Of a DNA stretch of 64,000 nt, positions 40,782 to 48,490 are shown piece by piece. Location: positions 310,001 to 374,000 of the forward strand of contig DATENU010000024.1 of assembly GCA_035274845.1 (NCBI GenBank). The letters are read 5' to 3'. Every line of letters begins with the position of its first letter. The stretch's first letter is position 1. Both the position numbers and the translations under genes were made by a program. The DNA is from Chthoniobacterales bacterium (lineage in GTDB: Bacteria > Verrucomicrobiota > Verrucomicrobiia > Chthoniobacterales > UBA10450). The notes beneath the pieces were generated by a model. It had not been told where the DNA came from. It saw nothing but the letters and a program-made list of their open reading frames with translations, and searched no databases.

Positions 40782-42674
40782 TTAGTGAACACCGGCGGCG
40801 GCAGCCGCTTCGTAAGCTTTTCGGTCGCCCTCGGTCAGCGGCTCGGTCTGCATTGTGAAATCGCTTTCGCGCCCCGGCAGGCTGTACTCATACGGCCCGC
40901 GATAAACAACCGGTGTGATGGCGAAGTTTCCATGCGGCGGCGGCGAAGGAGCGGTCCACTCGAGAGTGGTCGCCTCCCAGGGATTGTCGTCCACTTTCTG
41001 TCCCCGCCTGATGCTCCAGAAGAAGTTAATGATGAACGGGATTTGGGCCAGGCCCATTACCCAGGCGGCGATTGAGATTGGCGTGTTCCATTCAAATCCG
41101 CTCAAGCCCCAGACCTTTTCGCCGGCGAGCGTCCAGCCCTGGCCGCCGTCGTACCAGCGGCGGTGCATGCCGAGCATTCCCTGCAGGAACATCGGCAGGA
41201 AAATGATGTTCATGCAGATGAGCGAAGGCCAAAAATGCACCTTGCCCCAGAACTCGTTCATTCGTCGCCCGGTCGCCTTCGGGAACCAGAAGTATATTCC
41301 GGCAAAGACCGCGAAGATCGTGCCGGGGGCGACGATGTAATGGAAATGCGCGATGACGTAATAGGTGTCGTGCAGATAGAGGTCGGCGGAATTAAACGCG
41401 AGCGGGATTCCGGTCAGGCCCCCGATACCGAACATCGGCAGGAACGCCGTGGCAAACAGCATCGGGACATTGAACCGGATCGAGCCGCCCCAGAGCGAAA
41501 TGAAGAACGCGCTTAGGATGATGACCGACGGAATGGAAATGATCATCGTGGTCGTCTGGAAAAAGGCGCTGACCACCGAGCCCATGCCGGTGAGCCACAT
41601 GTGATGGGCCCAGACGATGAAGGAAAGAAAGCCGAGCACCATGGCGGCGAAGACGAGGGACTTGTAACCCCAGAGCGGCTTGCGGGTATTGTTGGCGATG
41701 ATCTCGGCGACAATCCCCATGCCGGGAAGAATCAAAACGTAAACCTCCGGGTGCCCCAGAAACCAGAATAGATGCTGCCAGAGCAACGGGCTTCCCCCGC
41801 CGCTGACGTGCAGCGGCGCCCCGTTAATCACCAGCCCGCTCGGCATGAAAAAGCTGGTCCCGGCGACACGGTCCATCAACTGCATGACAACCGCGGATTC
41901 GAGCGGCGGAAACGCCAGGAGCAAAAGAAACGCCGTCACGAATTGCGCCCAGACAAAAAACGGCAGGCGCATCCAGGTCATTCCCTTGGCGCGCAGCTGG
42001 ATGATGGTCGCGATGAAATTAACCGCTCCGAGAAGGGATGAAGTAATGAGCAGGATGAAGCCGACCAGCCAGAGCGTTTGGCCATTCCAAAAGGGATCGT
42101 AGGTCGGCCCTTTGTCGGCGATGACCGCCAGCGGCGTGTAAGAAGTCCAGCCGCCTTTGGCAGCGCCACCCGGAACAAAAAAGCTGATCAGCATGACGAT
42201 GCCACCGACGAAAAATGCCTGGTAGCTGGCCATGTTGATCTTTGGAAAGGTCATGTCCGGCGCACCGATCTGGAGCGGCACGACGAAGTTGCCGAAGGCA
42301 GCGAAGGCGATTGGAACGATGCCGAGAAAGATCATGATCGTGCCGTGCATCGCGCCCAACGAGTTATAGAACTCCGGCGTCATTTTCCCGTCGGGCATGC
42401 TGCCGGGACCGAAGAGGCTGCCCAGCGCGTTGCCGATCACGGGCAAGGCGTGGCCGGGATACGCCAACTGCCAGCGCATCAGCATCATGAGGGAGAAGCC
42501 GAAGAAAAGGAAAATGAGCCCCGTGATGCCGTATTGAATCCCGATCACCTTGTGGTCCGTCGAGATTATGTATTTTCGCCAGAAAGGGAGCTCGTGGTGG
42601 TCGTGCCCGTGATCGTCGTGGTGCGGATCGTGTTCGGCGTGCGGATGAGTAGCGAGGCCAGAAGATGCGTCCAT
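40782..42674 (-). CDS. coxA: Cytochrome c oxidase subunit I (CoxA, aa3/caa3 type)
   Basis: The catalytic subunit with heme a and the heme a3-CuB site. The 630-residue protein has the expected 12-plus helices and intact active-site motifs: FWFLGHPEVYVLILPG (CuB histidine cross-linked to tyrosine), FIVWAHHMWLTGM (two CuB histidines) and VIAHFHYIVAPGTIFAVFAG (heme ligands). The N terminus is rich in histidine (HDDHGHDHHELPFW). It is the first gene of the minus-strand oxidase operon, divergent from pilT across 186 bp. Confidence 0.97.
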   Translation of the reverse strand: MDASSGLATHPHAEHDPHHDDHGHDHHELPFWRKYIISTDHKVIGIQYGITGLIFLFFGFSLMMLMRWQLAYPGHALPVIGNALGSLFGPGSMPDGKMTPEFYNSLGAMHGTIMIFLGIVPIAFAAFGNFVVPLQIGAPDMTFPKINMASYQAFFVGGIVMLISFFVPGGAAKGGWTSYTPLAVIADKGPTYDPFWNGQTLWLVGFILLITSSLLGAVNFIATIIQLRAKGMTWMRLPFFVWAQFVTAFLLLLAFPPLESAVVMQLMDRVAGTSFFMPSGLVINGAPLHVSGGGSPLLWQHLFWFLGHPEVYVLILPGMGIVAEIIANNTRKPLWGYKSLVFAAMVLGFLSFIVWAHHMWLTGMGSVVSAFFQTTTMIISIPSVIILSAFFISLWGGSIRFNVPMLFATAFLPMFGIGGLTGIPLAFNSADLYLHDTYYVIAHFHYIVAPGTIFAVFAGIYFWFPKATGRRMNEFWGKVHFWPSLICMNIIFLPMFLQGMLGMHRRWYDGGQGWTLAGEKVWGLSGFEWNTPISIAAWVMGLAQIPFIINFFWSIRRGQKVDDNPWEATTLEWTAPSPPPHGNFAITPVVYRGPYEYSLPGRESDFTMQTEPLTEGDRKAYEAAAAAGVH

Positions 42675-42860
42675 AAGCGGAATCTGAAACTGAGTATCAG
42701 GGCAAAGTTTTCAAGTGAAAAGCGCCTTTTTGAGGAGATTACGCACCCTCCCGTATTGATCGCGGCAAGGGGGCCATTTGCGTGCGTCCAATTCCGGGAA
42801 CGGCCCCTTCCCCCTCTGGGCACACTTCTCGCTAGTTGATATCGGCTTCTCCAGCTTTTT

Positions 42861-44021
42861 GTGAATAAACAGGTCATAGATGCTCTGCTTTCAGCGATGA
42901 TCAGCAGCAGCGAAGGCGTTTCCGATTTGCTCTTCGCTGTCGGCAAACCTCCTGTCATCGAAGAACATGGCACCCTCGAGGAATTCCCGATCGATACCCC
43001 CACGGGCGTCCTGGATTCGGCTCAGATCGAGCAGATCGCCGACCATCTCATGAACGGCGATGAACGGCTCAAGAAGGACTTCGCGACCCTGGGTTCCTGC
43101 GATTGCAGCTATGCTCTCGCCGATCTCGCCCGGATGCGGGTCAATATTTTCAAGCAAAACGGCCGGCAGGCCATCGTGATGCGCAAATTGCAGACCGAGA
43201 TTCCGAGCCTCGATCAGCTGGGATTGCCCCCGATTTTTCGGGAAATGATCAAGGAAAAGAACGGGATCATTTTCGTGACTGGCGCCACCGGCAGCGGCAA
43301 GACGACCACCCTGGCGGCAATGTTGAATGAGCTGAACGAGACCCAGAAGATTCACATCCTGACCCTGGAAGATCCGATCGAGTTCCTGCATCCGCACAAG
43401 AAGGCGCTCTTCAATCAACGTCAGCTCGGCAAGGATTTCCCCGATTTCGCCAGCGGACTGCGCGCGGCTTTGCGCCAGGCCCCGAAGGCGATCCTCGTGG
43501 GCGAAATTCGCGATCGCGAAACCATGGAGATTGCCATGACCGCGTCGGAAACCGGTCACGTGGTTTTCACGACGATGCACACAGTCAACGCCGGCCAGAC
43601 CATCAATCGCGTCCTTGGCATGTTCGGCAAGGACGAAGAACAACAGTTGCGCCAGCGGCTGGCGGACACGATTCGCTACGTGGTCAGCCAGCGGCTCGTG
43701 CATAAAGTCGGGGGCGGCCGTCTGATGGTGTCGGAGATCATGGGCAGCAGCCTGCGCACGCGGGAGACGTTGCTTTATGGCGAAAGCGAGAACCGGACGT
43801 TCCAGGAAATCATCGAGGCCGGCGACACCATGGGCTGGCACAGCTTCGACCAATCGCTCCTGAAAGCCTACAAGACGGACCTGATCACGGATGAGACCGC
43901 GCTGATTTTCTGCACGCACAAAAACAAAATGCGGCGTGACATCGAGATGGTGAAAAAGCTGCGGAACCTCGCTTGCGACGAACCCTCCGGATTGCGGATG
44001 GAAATGGAGTCAGCCGCCTGA
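42861..44021 (+). CDS. pilT: Twitching motility ATPase PilT
   Basis: PilT is the retraction ATPase of type IV pili. The 386-residue product starts at GTG and shows Walker A GATGSGKT (141-148), LEDPIEFLHPHKKALFNQRQLG (Asp box), LVGEIRDRETMEIAMTASETGH (Walker B) and the His box TTMHTVNAGQTI. The AIRNLIRE end motif of classic PilT is not evident. The gene is remote from pilB (25 kb) and divergent from coxA. With PilB and MglA/MglB it points to functional, retractable pili. Confidence 0.92.
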   Translation: MNKQVIDALLSAMISSSEGVSDLLFAVGKPPVIEEHGTLEEFPIDTPTGVLDSAQIEQIADHLMNGDERLKKDFATLGSCDCSYALADLARMRVNIFKQNGRQAIVMRKLQTEIPSLDQLGLPPIFREMIKEKNGIIFVTGATGSGKTTTLAAMLNELNETQKIHILTLEDPIEFLHPHKKALFNQRQLGKDFPDFASGLRAALRQAPKAILVGEIRDRETMEIAMTASETGHVVFTTMHTVNAGQTINRVLGMFGKDEEQQLRQRLADTIRYVVSQRLVHKVGGGRLMVSEIMGSSLRTRETLLYGESENRTFQEIIEAGDTMGWHSFDQSLLKAYKTDLITDETALIFCTHKNKMRRDIEMVKKLRNLACDEPSGLRMEMESAA

Positions 44022-44055
44022 TCGAGCCAATTGTCCTTTATTAGAAAATAATATC

Positions 44056-44712
44056 ATGAACCAAACTGCTCCACCCCCCACCGCCCCCGCGGTTTCCGAG
44101 AAGCTCTCCGAAAAAGAGAAGGAGTTTCGCGCGGACTTGAACCAGAAATTACGGGCCCCCCTTAACGCCATCATCGGTTTCGCGGAACTGGTGGGCATGC
44201 GGCCCGGGAACGCGGCCAAGGACACCGACGTCCAGCATATTTTGAAAGCCGCGCGCGACCTGCTCGGGATAATCAATACGGAGCTCGGTGAGGAAGGGGC
44301 CGCGGAACAAGGTCCCGCCCGAACCGAAGAGAAGTCCAAGAGTTCCTGCGACGTGCTTTATATCGAGGACGACCCGGTCAACTTCATGCTGGTCGAGCGC
44401 ATCCTGGAGTTTCGACCCGCGCTGACGCTGCTGCATGCGCGCAGTGGTGAAACTGGCGTCGAGCTGGCCCAGATGCATCATCCCAAGCTGATCCTGCTGG
44501 ATCTCAATCTGCCGGACATCCACGGATCCGAAGTCCTGCGTCGGTTACAAAATGAAGCGGAGACGGCGAAAGTGCCGGTGGTGGTGCTGAGCGCGGATGC
44601 GACTCCGAGCCAGATCGAGCGATTGCTGACCGCCGGCGCGCGAAATTATCTGACCAAACCCTTCGACATCGATCCATTCCTGGCGGTCGTCGATGAGATG
44701 GTGGCGGCCTGA
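44056..44712 (+). CDS. Receiver protein with a degenerate histidine-kinase dimerisation domain
   Basis: A 218-residue protein. Residues about 20-80 copy a HisKA dimerisation domain (NQKLRAPLNAIIGFAELV), but the phosphate-accepting histidine is Gln30 where HisKA has SHELRTPLN. No ATPase domain follows. Residues about 97-216 are a full receiver domain: acidic pair E104-D106, phosphoacceptor D149 in LILLDLNLPD, S174-type threonine/serine and K of LTKPF. It probably binds or is phosphorylated by other kinases. It follows pilT by 34 bp, so a link with pilus control is likely. Confidence 0.82.
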   Translation: MNQTAPPPTAPAVSEKLSEKEKEFRADLNQKLRAPLNAIIGFAELVGMRPGNAAKDTDVQHILKAARDLLGIINTELGEEGAAEQGPARTEEKSKSSCDVLYIEDDPVNFMLVERILEFRPALTLLHARSGETGVELAQMHHPKLILLDLNLPDIHGSEVLRRLQNEAETAKVPVVVLSADATPSQIERLLTAGARNYLTKPFDIDPFLAVVDEMVAA

Positions 44713-44768
44713 CGAAAAGCAAGTAGTCGTCCTCCTCGTTCCAGCTCCGGAAGCATGGGAAGCCTCAA

Positions 44769-44824
44769 GGAGCGGCGGTTTGAAACCGCCGACCTGCAAG
44801 CCGGCGGTTTCCAACCGCCGCTCC
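44769..44824. repeat. Long inverted repeat (REP-like palindrome)
   Basis: Arms 44769-44793 and 44800-44824 match in 24 of 25 positions as inverted copies (left begins GGAGCGGCGGTT, right ends AACCGCCGCTCC), with a 6-nt loop. Each arm is itself internally palindromic (GGCGGTTTGAAACCGCC). It lies between the receiver gene and the GAF gene. Confidence 0.75.
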
Positions 44825-44842
44825 CTGGCCTAAGTTCCACGC

Positions 44843-45328
44843 GTGTTCGCAACGTCCGATCTCAGCGCCCTAAGCAAGGCTGAGCTCTATCGCGAGCTCG
44901 CAGCCCAAATCAGCGGCCTGATCGAAGGCGAAACTGACCGAGTCGCGAACATGGCGAACTGCGCGTCCCTGATTTTCAATTCAGTGCCCCGGCTTAATTG
45001 GGCCGGTTTCTATTTGTTGAAGGGGGGCGAGCTGGTGCTGGGACCGTTTCAGGGGCGGCCGGCCTGCGTCCGGATCGCTTTCGGCCGCGGGGTTGTGGGC
45101 ACCGCCGCGGAAAAGCGAACCACGATCCGCGTCGCGGACGTGAATGAGTTTCCCGGCCACATCGCGTGCGACACCGCCTCAAAATCGGAAATCGTAATCC
45201 CGTTGACGAGCGATGACTCGCACTTGCTCGGGGTTCTCGATGTCGATAGCCCGGACCTCGACCGTTTCGATGCCGAGGATGAAGCCGGCCTGAAAGCGAT
45301 AGGTAAACTAATCGCCGCGAAACTTTAG
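44843..45328 (+). CDS. msrC: Free methionine-(R)-sulfoxide reductase (GAF domain, fRMsr)
   Basis: A 161-residue GAF-domain enzyme that reduces free methionine R-sulfoxide. Starting at GTG 44843, it shows RLNWAGFYLLKGGELVLGPFQG, PACVRIAFGRGVVGTA and GHIACDTASKSEIVIPL. The catalytic cysteine (Cys118 of the E. coli enzyme, in HIACD) and the PAC cysteine (Cys84) are present, but the RGVC cysteine (Cys94) is replaced by valine. It ends overlapping the convergent ferritin-like gene by 4 bp. Confidence 0.88.
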   Translation: MFATSDLSALSKAELYRELAAQISGLIEGETDRVANMANCASLIFNSVPRLNWAGFYLLKGGELVLGPFQGRPACVRIAFGRGVVGTAAEKRTTIRVADVNEFPGHIACDTASKSEIVIPLTSDDSHLLGVLDVDSPDLDRFDAEDEAGLKAIGKLIAAKL

Positions 45329-45639
45329 TCGGCTTTTTCCTCGGCTTCTTCGCCGTGCTCGACGATGTCGCCTTTTTGGAAAAGCACGCCCTGGGCTATC
45401 TCACGCCACTCCGGCTTCGCCCGCAACAGCCATTCGAGGTCCATCGAGAAATGTTTGAATTCCTCTTTCTGCGCGTTCTGCATGATCGCCTTCGCGCTCT
45501 TGTCTTTTTCGACCGAAATACGCTGTTCGTACCAGTTGATCGCCTCGGCCTCTTCGCCTAACGAAACGATCATGCGCGCGAATGTCCTGGTTTCCTGCGA
45601 GAGTTCGCCAGCCGGTTCATGATATTGTTCGAATCCCAT
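45325..45639 (-). CDS. EncFtn-like (encapsulated ferritin-type) protein
   Basis: A 104-residue protein starting at ATG 45639 (MGFEQYHEPAGELSQE). It matches the encapsulated-ferritin pattern: EEAEAINWYEQR (E29/E32, W36, Y37) on the first helix and QKEEFKHFSMDLEWLLR (E60, H63) on the second, the diiron ligands of the R. rubrum protein. In characterised EncFtn a C-terminal peptide targets it into an encapsulin shell; here the tail is acidic (GEEAEEKAD) with no such peptide, and no encapsulin gene is adjacent. It starts in the TAATG junction with the flavoprotein gene. Confidence 0.8.
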   Translation of the reverse strand: MGFEQYHEPAGELSQETRTFARMIVSLGEEAEAINWYEQRISVEKDKSAKAIMQNAQKEEFKHFSMDLEWLLRAKPEWREIAQGVLFQKGDIVEHGEEAEEKAD

Positions 45640-46658
45640 TATTTTTTCCTGCCTTTCCGCTTTGGGTTTACAACTTCCGGGATGGTCTTCTCCTCGTCCA
45701 GCTGCGCGGCGCGGAAACGCCGGAGCGAGTGGGTCGCCAGACTTTCCTCGAAGGAATCGCGATTGATAGCCTGGGCCGCCGCGGCGCCCTGGCCAGCCGC
45801 GATAATCATCTGGCAGTTCGCCGGGGTCACGCAGCCCGCGGCATAAAGCCGGGGCACATTCGTGCGCATGCATTGATCGACTTGGACCTGCCCGTCCCGG
45901 TCAATCTTCGCGCCGAGCTTTTTCGCCAATTGATTATGAAAAATATCGCCCCGGGTGGTGAAGATGTAATCGATCTTCACTCTCTCGCCTCCGGCAAAGA
46001 CGAGTGCTCGGATTTTCCGTTTCCGGTGGTCCACGTCGCAGATCCGTTTCCGGACCACAGGGATTTCATATTCGGCCAGCCAGCGCGCATGCTGTTTGTC
46101 CCAAACTGCTTTTTTTCCGTTCGTGGCGACGATCAGGCAGGCGGAATAGCAGAGCATGCCCAGGGCATATTCCACCGCCTCGTTATTCGCGCCGATGATG
46201 GCGATCCGCTTTTCGCGGACGCGGCAGCCATCGCAGTCTTTGCAAAAGAACATGCTGTGACCGAGGCATTGCTTTACCCCGGGAATATCAGGCGGCCGGT
46301 GAAAAATACCCGTGGCCAGAAGCAATCGTCGGGTTCGATATGTTCGTCTTCCCTTTAGGATGAAGACCGATTCGTTCGCGGAGACGGTCTTGATTTCATC
46401 CTGCACAAACCGCACGCCGTATTTTTCCGCCTGCCTCCGGCCATTCCGCAAAAGCTCTTCGCCGGCAACCCCTTTTGGAAAGCCAAGATAATTTTCCACA
46501 TCCGGCTCCCACTTCGCCATGGAATGGCCGGAATCAATTACGAGGGTGTCGCGTTGCGCGCGTCCCAGATAAATGGCCGCGGAAAGGCCCGCGATGCCGC
46601 CACCGATGACAATCGCTTCGCGCATATTTGGTTCGTCAAAGTCGGCGGTTCGTTTCAT
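45639..46658 (-). CDS. Thioredoxin-reductase-like FAD/NAD(P) oxidoreductase
   Basis: A protein of about 339 residues from ATG 46658 (a start at 46625 is also possible). It has the FAD site IVIGGGIAGLSAAIYLGRA, LLLATGIFHRPP, a redox-type cysteine cluster CKDCDGC in the position of the thioredoxin-reductase CxxC, the NAD(P) site IAIIGANNEAVEYAL and a second FAD site RLYAAGCVTPANCQ. The C terminus extends with a basic tail. Its stop overlaps the start of the EncFtn-like gene, hinting at a shared redox or iron job. Confidence 0.82.
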   Translation of the reverse strand: MKRTADFDEPNMREAIVIGGGIAGLSAAIYLGRAQRDTLVIDSGHSMAKWEPDVENYLGFPKGVAGEELLRNGRRQAEKYGVRFVQDEIKTVSANESVFILKGRRTYRTRRLLLATGIFHRPPDIPGVKQCLGHSMFFCKDCDGCRVREKRIAIIGANNEAVEYALGMLCYSACLIVATNGKKAVWDKQHARWLAEYEIPVVRKRICDVDHRKRKIRALVFAGGERVKIDYIFTTRGDIFHNQLAKKLGAKIDRDGQVQVDQCMRTNVPRLYAAGCVTPANCQMIIAAGQGAAAAQAINRDSFEESLATHSLRRFRAAQLDEEKTIPEVVNPKRKGRKK

Positions 46659-46742
46659 CACGCGTTGAGGATGAATCGGCGGCCGGGGGTCGCTGAGATG
46701 CCTGTATACGGCGACAGAGCGCCGTTGCTGCAACAAAAGCAA

Positions 46743-47510
46743 CTACGGCTTCGGCGGGGGCGCCGGGCTTTGCGCTGCCGCGGGGTTCGCCCCGGGGGCT
46801 TCGCCTCCAGGAAGATCTTCGTCCGGGACCGCGTGCAGATCGGCTTCGACAAAAGAATCAGGATGGCTCGCCAGTTCCTTGCGTAGGGCAGCAATCTGCG
46901 CGGCGGAAACAGCGCTCGCTTTGTTTCCCCACTCCTGACGAATATAAGTGATAACGTCGGCAATCTTGGCATCGCTAAGCGTCTTGTCCCACGGTTGCAT
47001 AACCGCGGTGCCGAATTGCTGGCCCTTGACGGTGATCGGGCCCGTAAGGCCTTTCAGGACAATCATGCCGACGCGCCGGCTCCCGCCATTAACGATTTCA
47101 GAACCGGCGAGCGGCGGATATCCTTGCCCGGCCGCGCCGAGCCCATTGGGTTGATGACAAACCGCGCAATTTGCCGAAAAGATCTTCTTCCCGCGATCGG
47201 CTTGCGAAAGTTCCTGCTTGTCGCCACCACCGGGACCGTTCGGCCCTAGTTTCTTGGATGACGGTGGCCCTGTTAGCGGATCGAGCCCGTCGCCGCTGAA
47301 GTTGCCGGAAAAGCGGCCCAGATACGCGCCGCCAAAAAAGATGGCGAGTCCGTAGATGGCGATCAACCAAATCGAGAGCGGTTCGAGCCCGACCCGGGGC
47401 TCGCGTTTTTCGCGCTGGATCGCGGCGTGCACCTGGTGGACGTCCGCGGTTTCACCGTAATCCATTCCCTGCCGAGTGCGCTTTTCAGGAGACGAGGAGC
47501 TCTCGTTCAT
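46743..47510 (-). CDS. Membrane-anchored monoheme cytochrome c
   Basis: A 255-residue protein with an N-terminal cytoplasmic stretch, one membrane helix (about 45-64) and a periplasmic cytochrome c domain with CAVCH (115-119) and methionine in AVMQPWDK as likely axial ligand. The ends are glycine-, proline- and alanine-rich. It overlaps the CcoO-like gene by 4 bp and stands where CcoP would be, but has one heme instead of two. It likely carries electrons out of the alternative complex III/CcoNO-like complex. Confidence 0.88.
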   Translation of the reverse strand: MNESSSSPEKRTRQGMDYGETADVHQVHAAIQREKREPRVGLEPLSIWLIAIYGLAIFFGGAYLGRFSGNFSGDGLDPLTGPPSSKKLGPNGPGGGDKQELSQADRGKKIFSANCAVCHQPNGLGAAGQGYPPLAGSEIVNGGSRRVGMIVLKGLTGPITVKGQQFGTAVMQPWDKTLSDAKIADVITYIRQEWGNKASAVSAAQIAALRKELASHPDSFVEADLHAVPDEDLPGGEAPGANPAAAQSPAPPPKP

Positions 47511-48490
47511 TTCGCCTCCTTTGCTGGCGCCGGCGAAGAAGAAGCCGGAGCGGAATTTAGTTTCGCTTCCTTCAACTCATGGGATTGATCGAGCGACATT
47601 AAATAAGAGACCAGACATTTTGCGTCATAGGTAGGCACAATCTCCCACTCTTCGGACGGGGAATGGGTGGCAGGCAATTTCAACGCTTCAGCGGATCGTT
47701 CGCCGCTCACCCGCCGCTCTTCGTAAAGGAAATGATAGGCCGGCATGTTGGAATCGCTGTTCACGCTGCGCGGACTGTAAAGGTGGAGATGGTGCCAGGC
47801 GGCGGAATATTGCGGCGGAGCGCCGTCTGATGGAGCGGCGGTATCCGCGCTGGCCGGCGCACTCGCCGGTGAGGAAGCCGGAGCAGTCGCGGTCGTCGAA
47901 GCCGGCGCCGGGGATTTGGCGGCGGCGACGGCGTTCGCGGGCGACGCTGAGGGCGATGCCGCAGCACTGGCCGCCGGTGACGGGGGCGCCGCACTGGTCG
48001 AGGCCGGTGCCGCTGAAGCGGCTGCGGGAGAAGCAGCGGGCGAATTACTGGCGGCGGGCGACGTGGCGGCGGCAGGTGACGAAGCTGGACCCGCGCTGGC
48101 CGCGGGTGACGCCGCGGGCTCTTCCGCCGGCGCGCGCTTTCCGATGTTCGACAGGTCGGGACCTAATCGCATCTTGCCGAGCATCGTCGGCCGATCAAAA
48201 AGGTAATCGCGTGGCGCACTGCGACGCAGGCCCCATTTTCTTTCGATGTCGGACGCCGCGTAATCGGCGCGCACCTGCTGGCTGTGGCAGTAGGCGCAAC
48301 CGTTAGCCGCATAAATCCGCCGGCCGCGCTCGGCCATGCCGGACTTCGGCGCGGGATAAATATCGGTCTGTTCCTCGTCCATCTGAGGATCAAGATGACC
48401 AATCTGATAGTTCGGAATCAGGGTCAGCCCGATCCACGAAAAGGCGAACGTTCCAAAGATCCCGAGAAAGAGCGGTACTATCCCTTTCAT
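47507..48490 (-). CDS. CcoO-like cytochrome c subunit with a large alanine/proline/serine insert
   Basis: A 327-residue membrane-anchored cytochrome c resembling CcoO of cbb3 oxidases: NGCAYCHSQQVR (CAYCH 65-69), DRPTMLGKMRLGPDLSNIGKR and MPAYHFLYEERR with the methionine ligand. Between GPDLSNIGKR and the WHHLHLYSPR segment lies a low-complexity insert of about 105 residues (about 120-225), made almost only of A, S, P and T. Gene overlaps ATGA with the CcoN-like gene upstream and the cytochrome c gene downstream. Confidence 0.9.
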   Translation of the reverse strand: MKGIVPLFLGIFGTFAFSWIGLTLIPNYQIGHLDPQMDEEQTDIYPAPKSGMAERGRRIYAANGCAYCHSQQVRADYAASDIERKWGLRRSAPRDYLFDRPTMLGKMRLGPDLSNIGKRAPAEEPAASPAASAGPASSPAAATSPAASNSPAASPAAASAAPASTSAAPPSPAASAAASPSASPANAVAAAKSPAPASTTATAPASSPASAPASADTAAPSDGAPPQYSAAWHHLHLYSPRSVNSDSNMPAYHFLYEERRVSGERSAEALKLPATHSPSEEWEIVPTYDAKCLVSYLMSLDQSHELKEAKLNSAPASSSPAPAKEAK

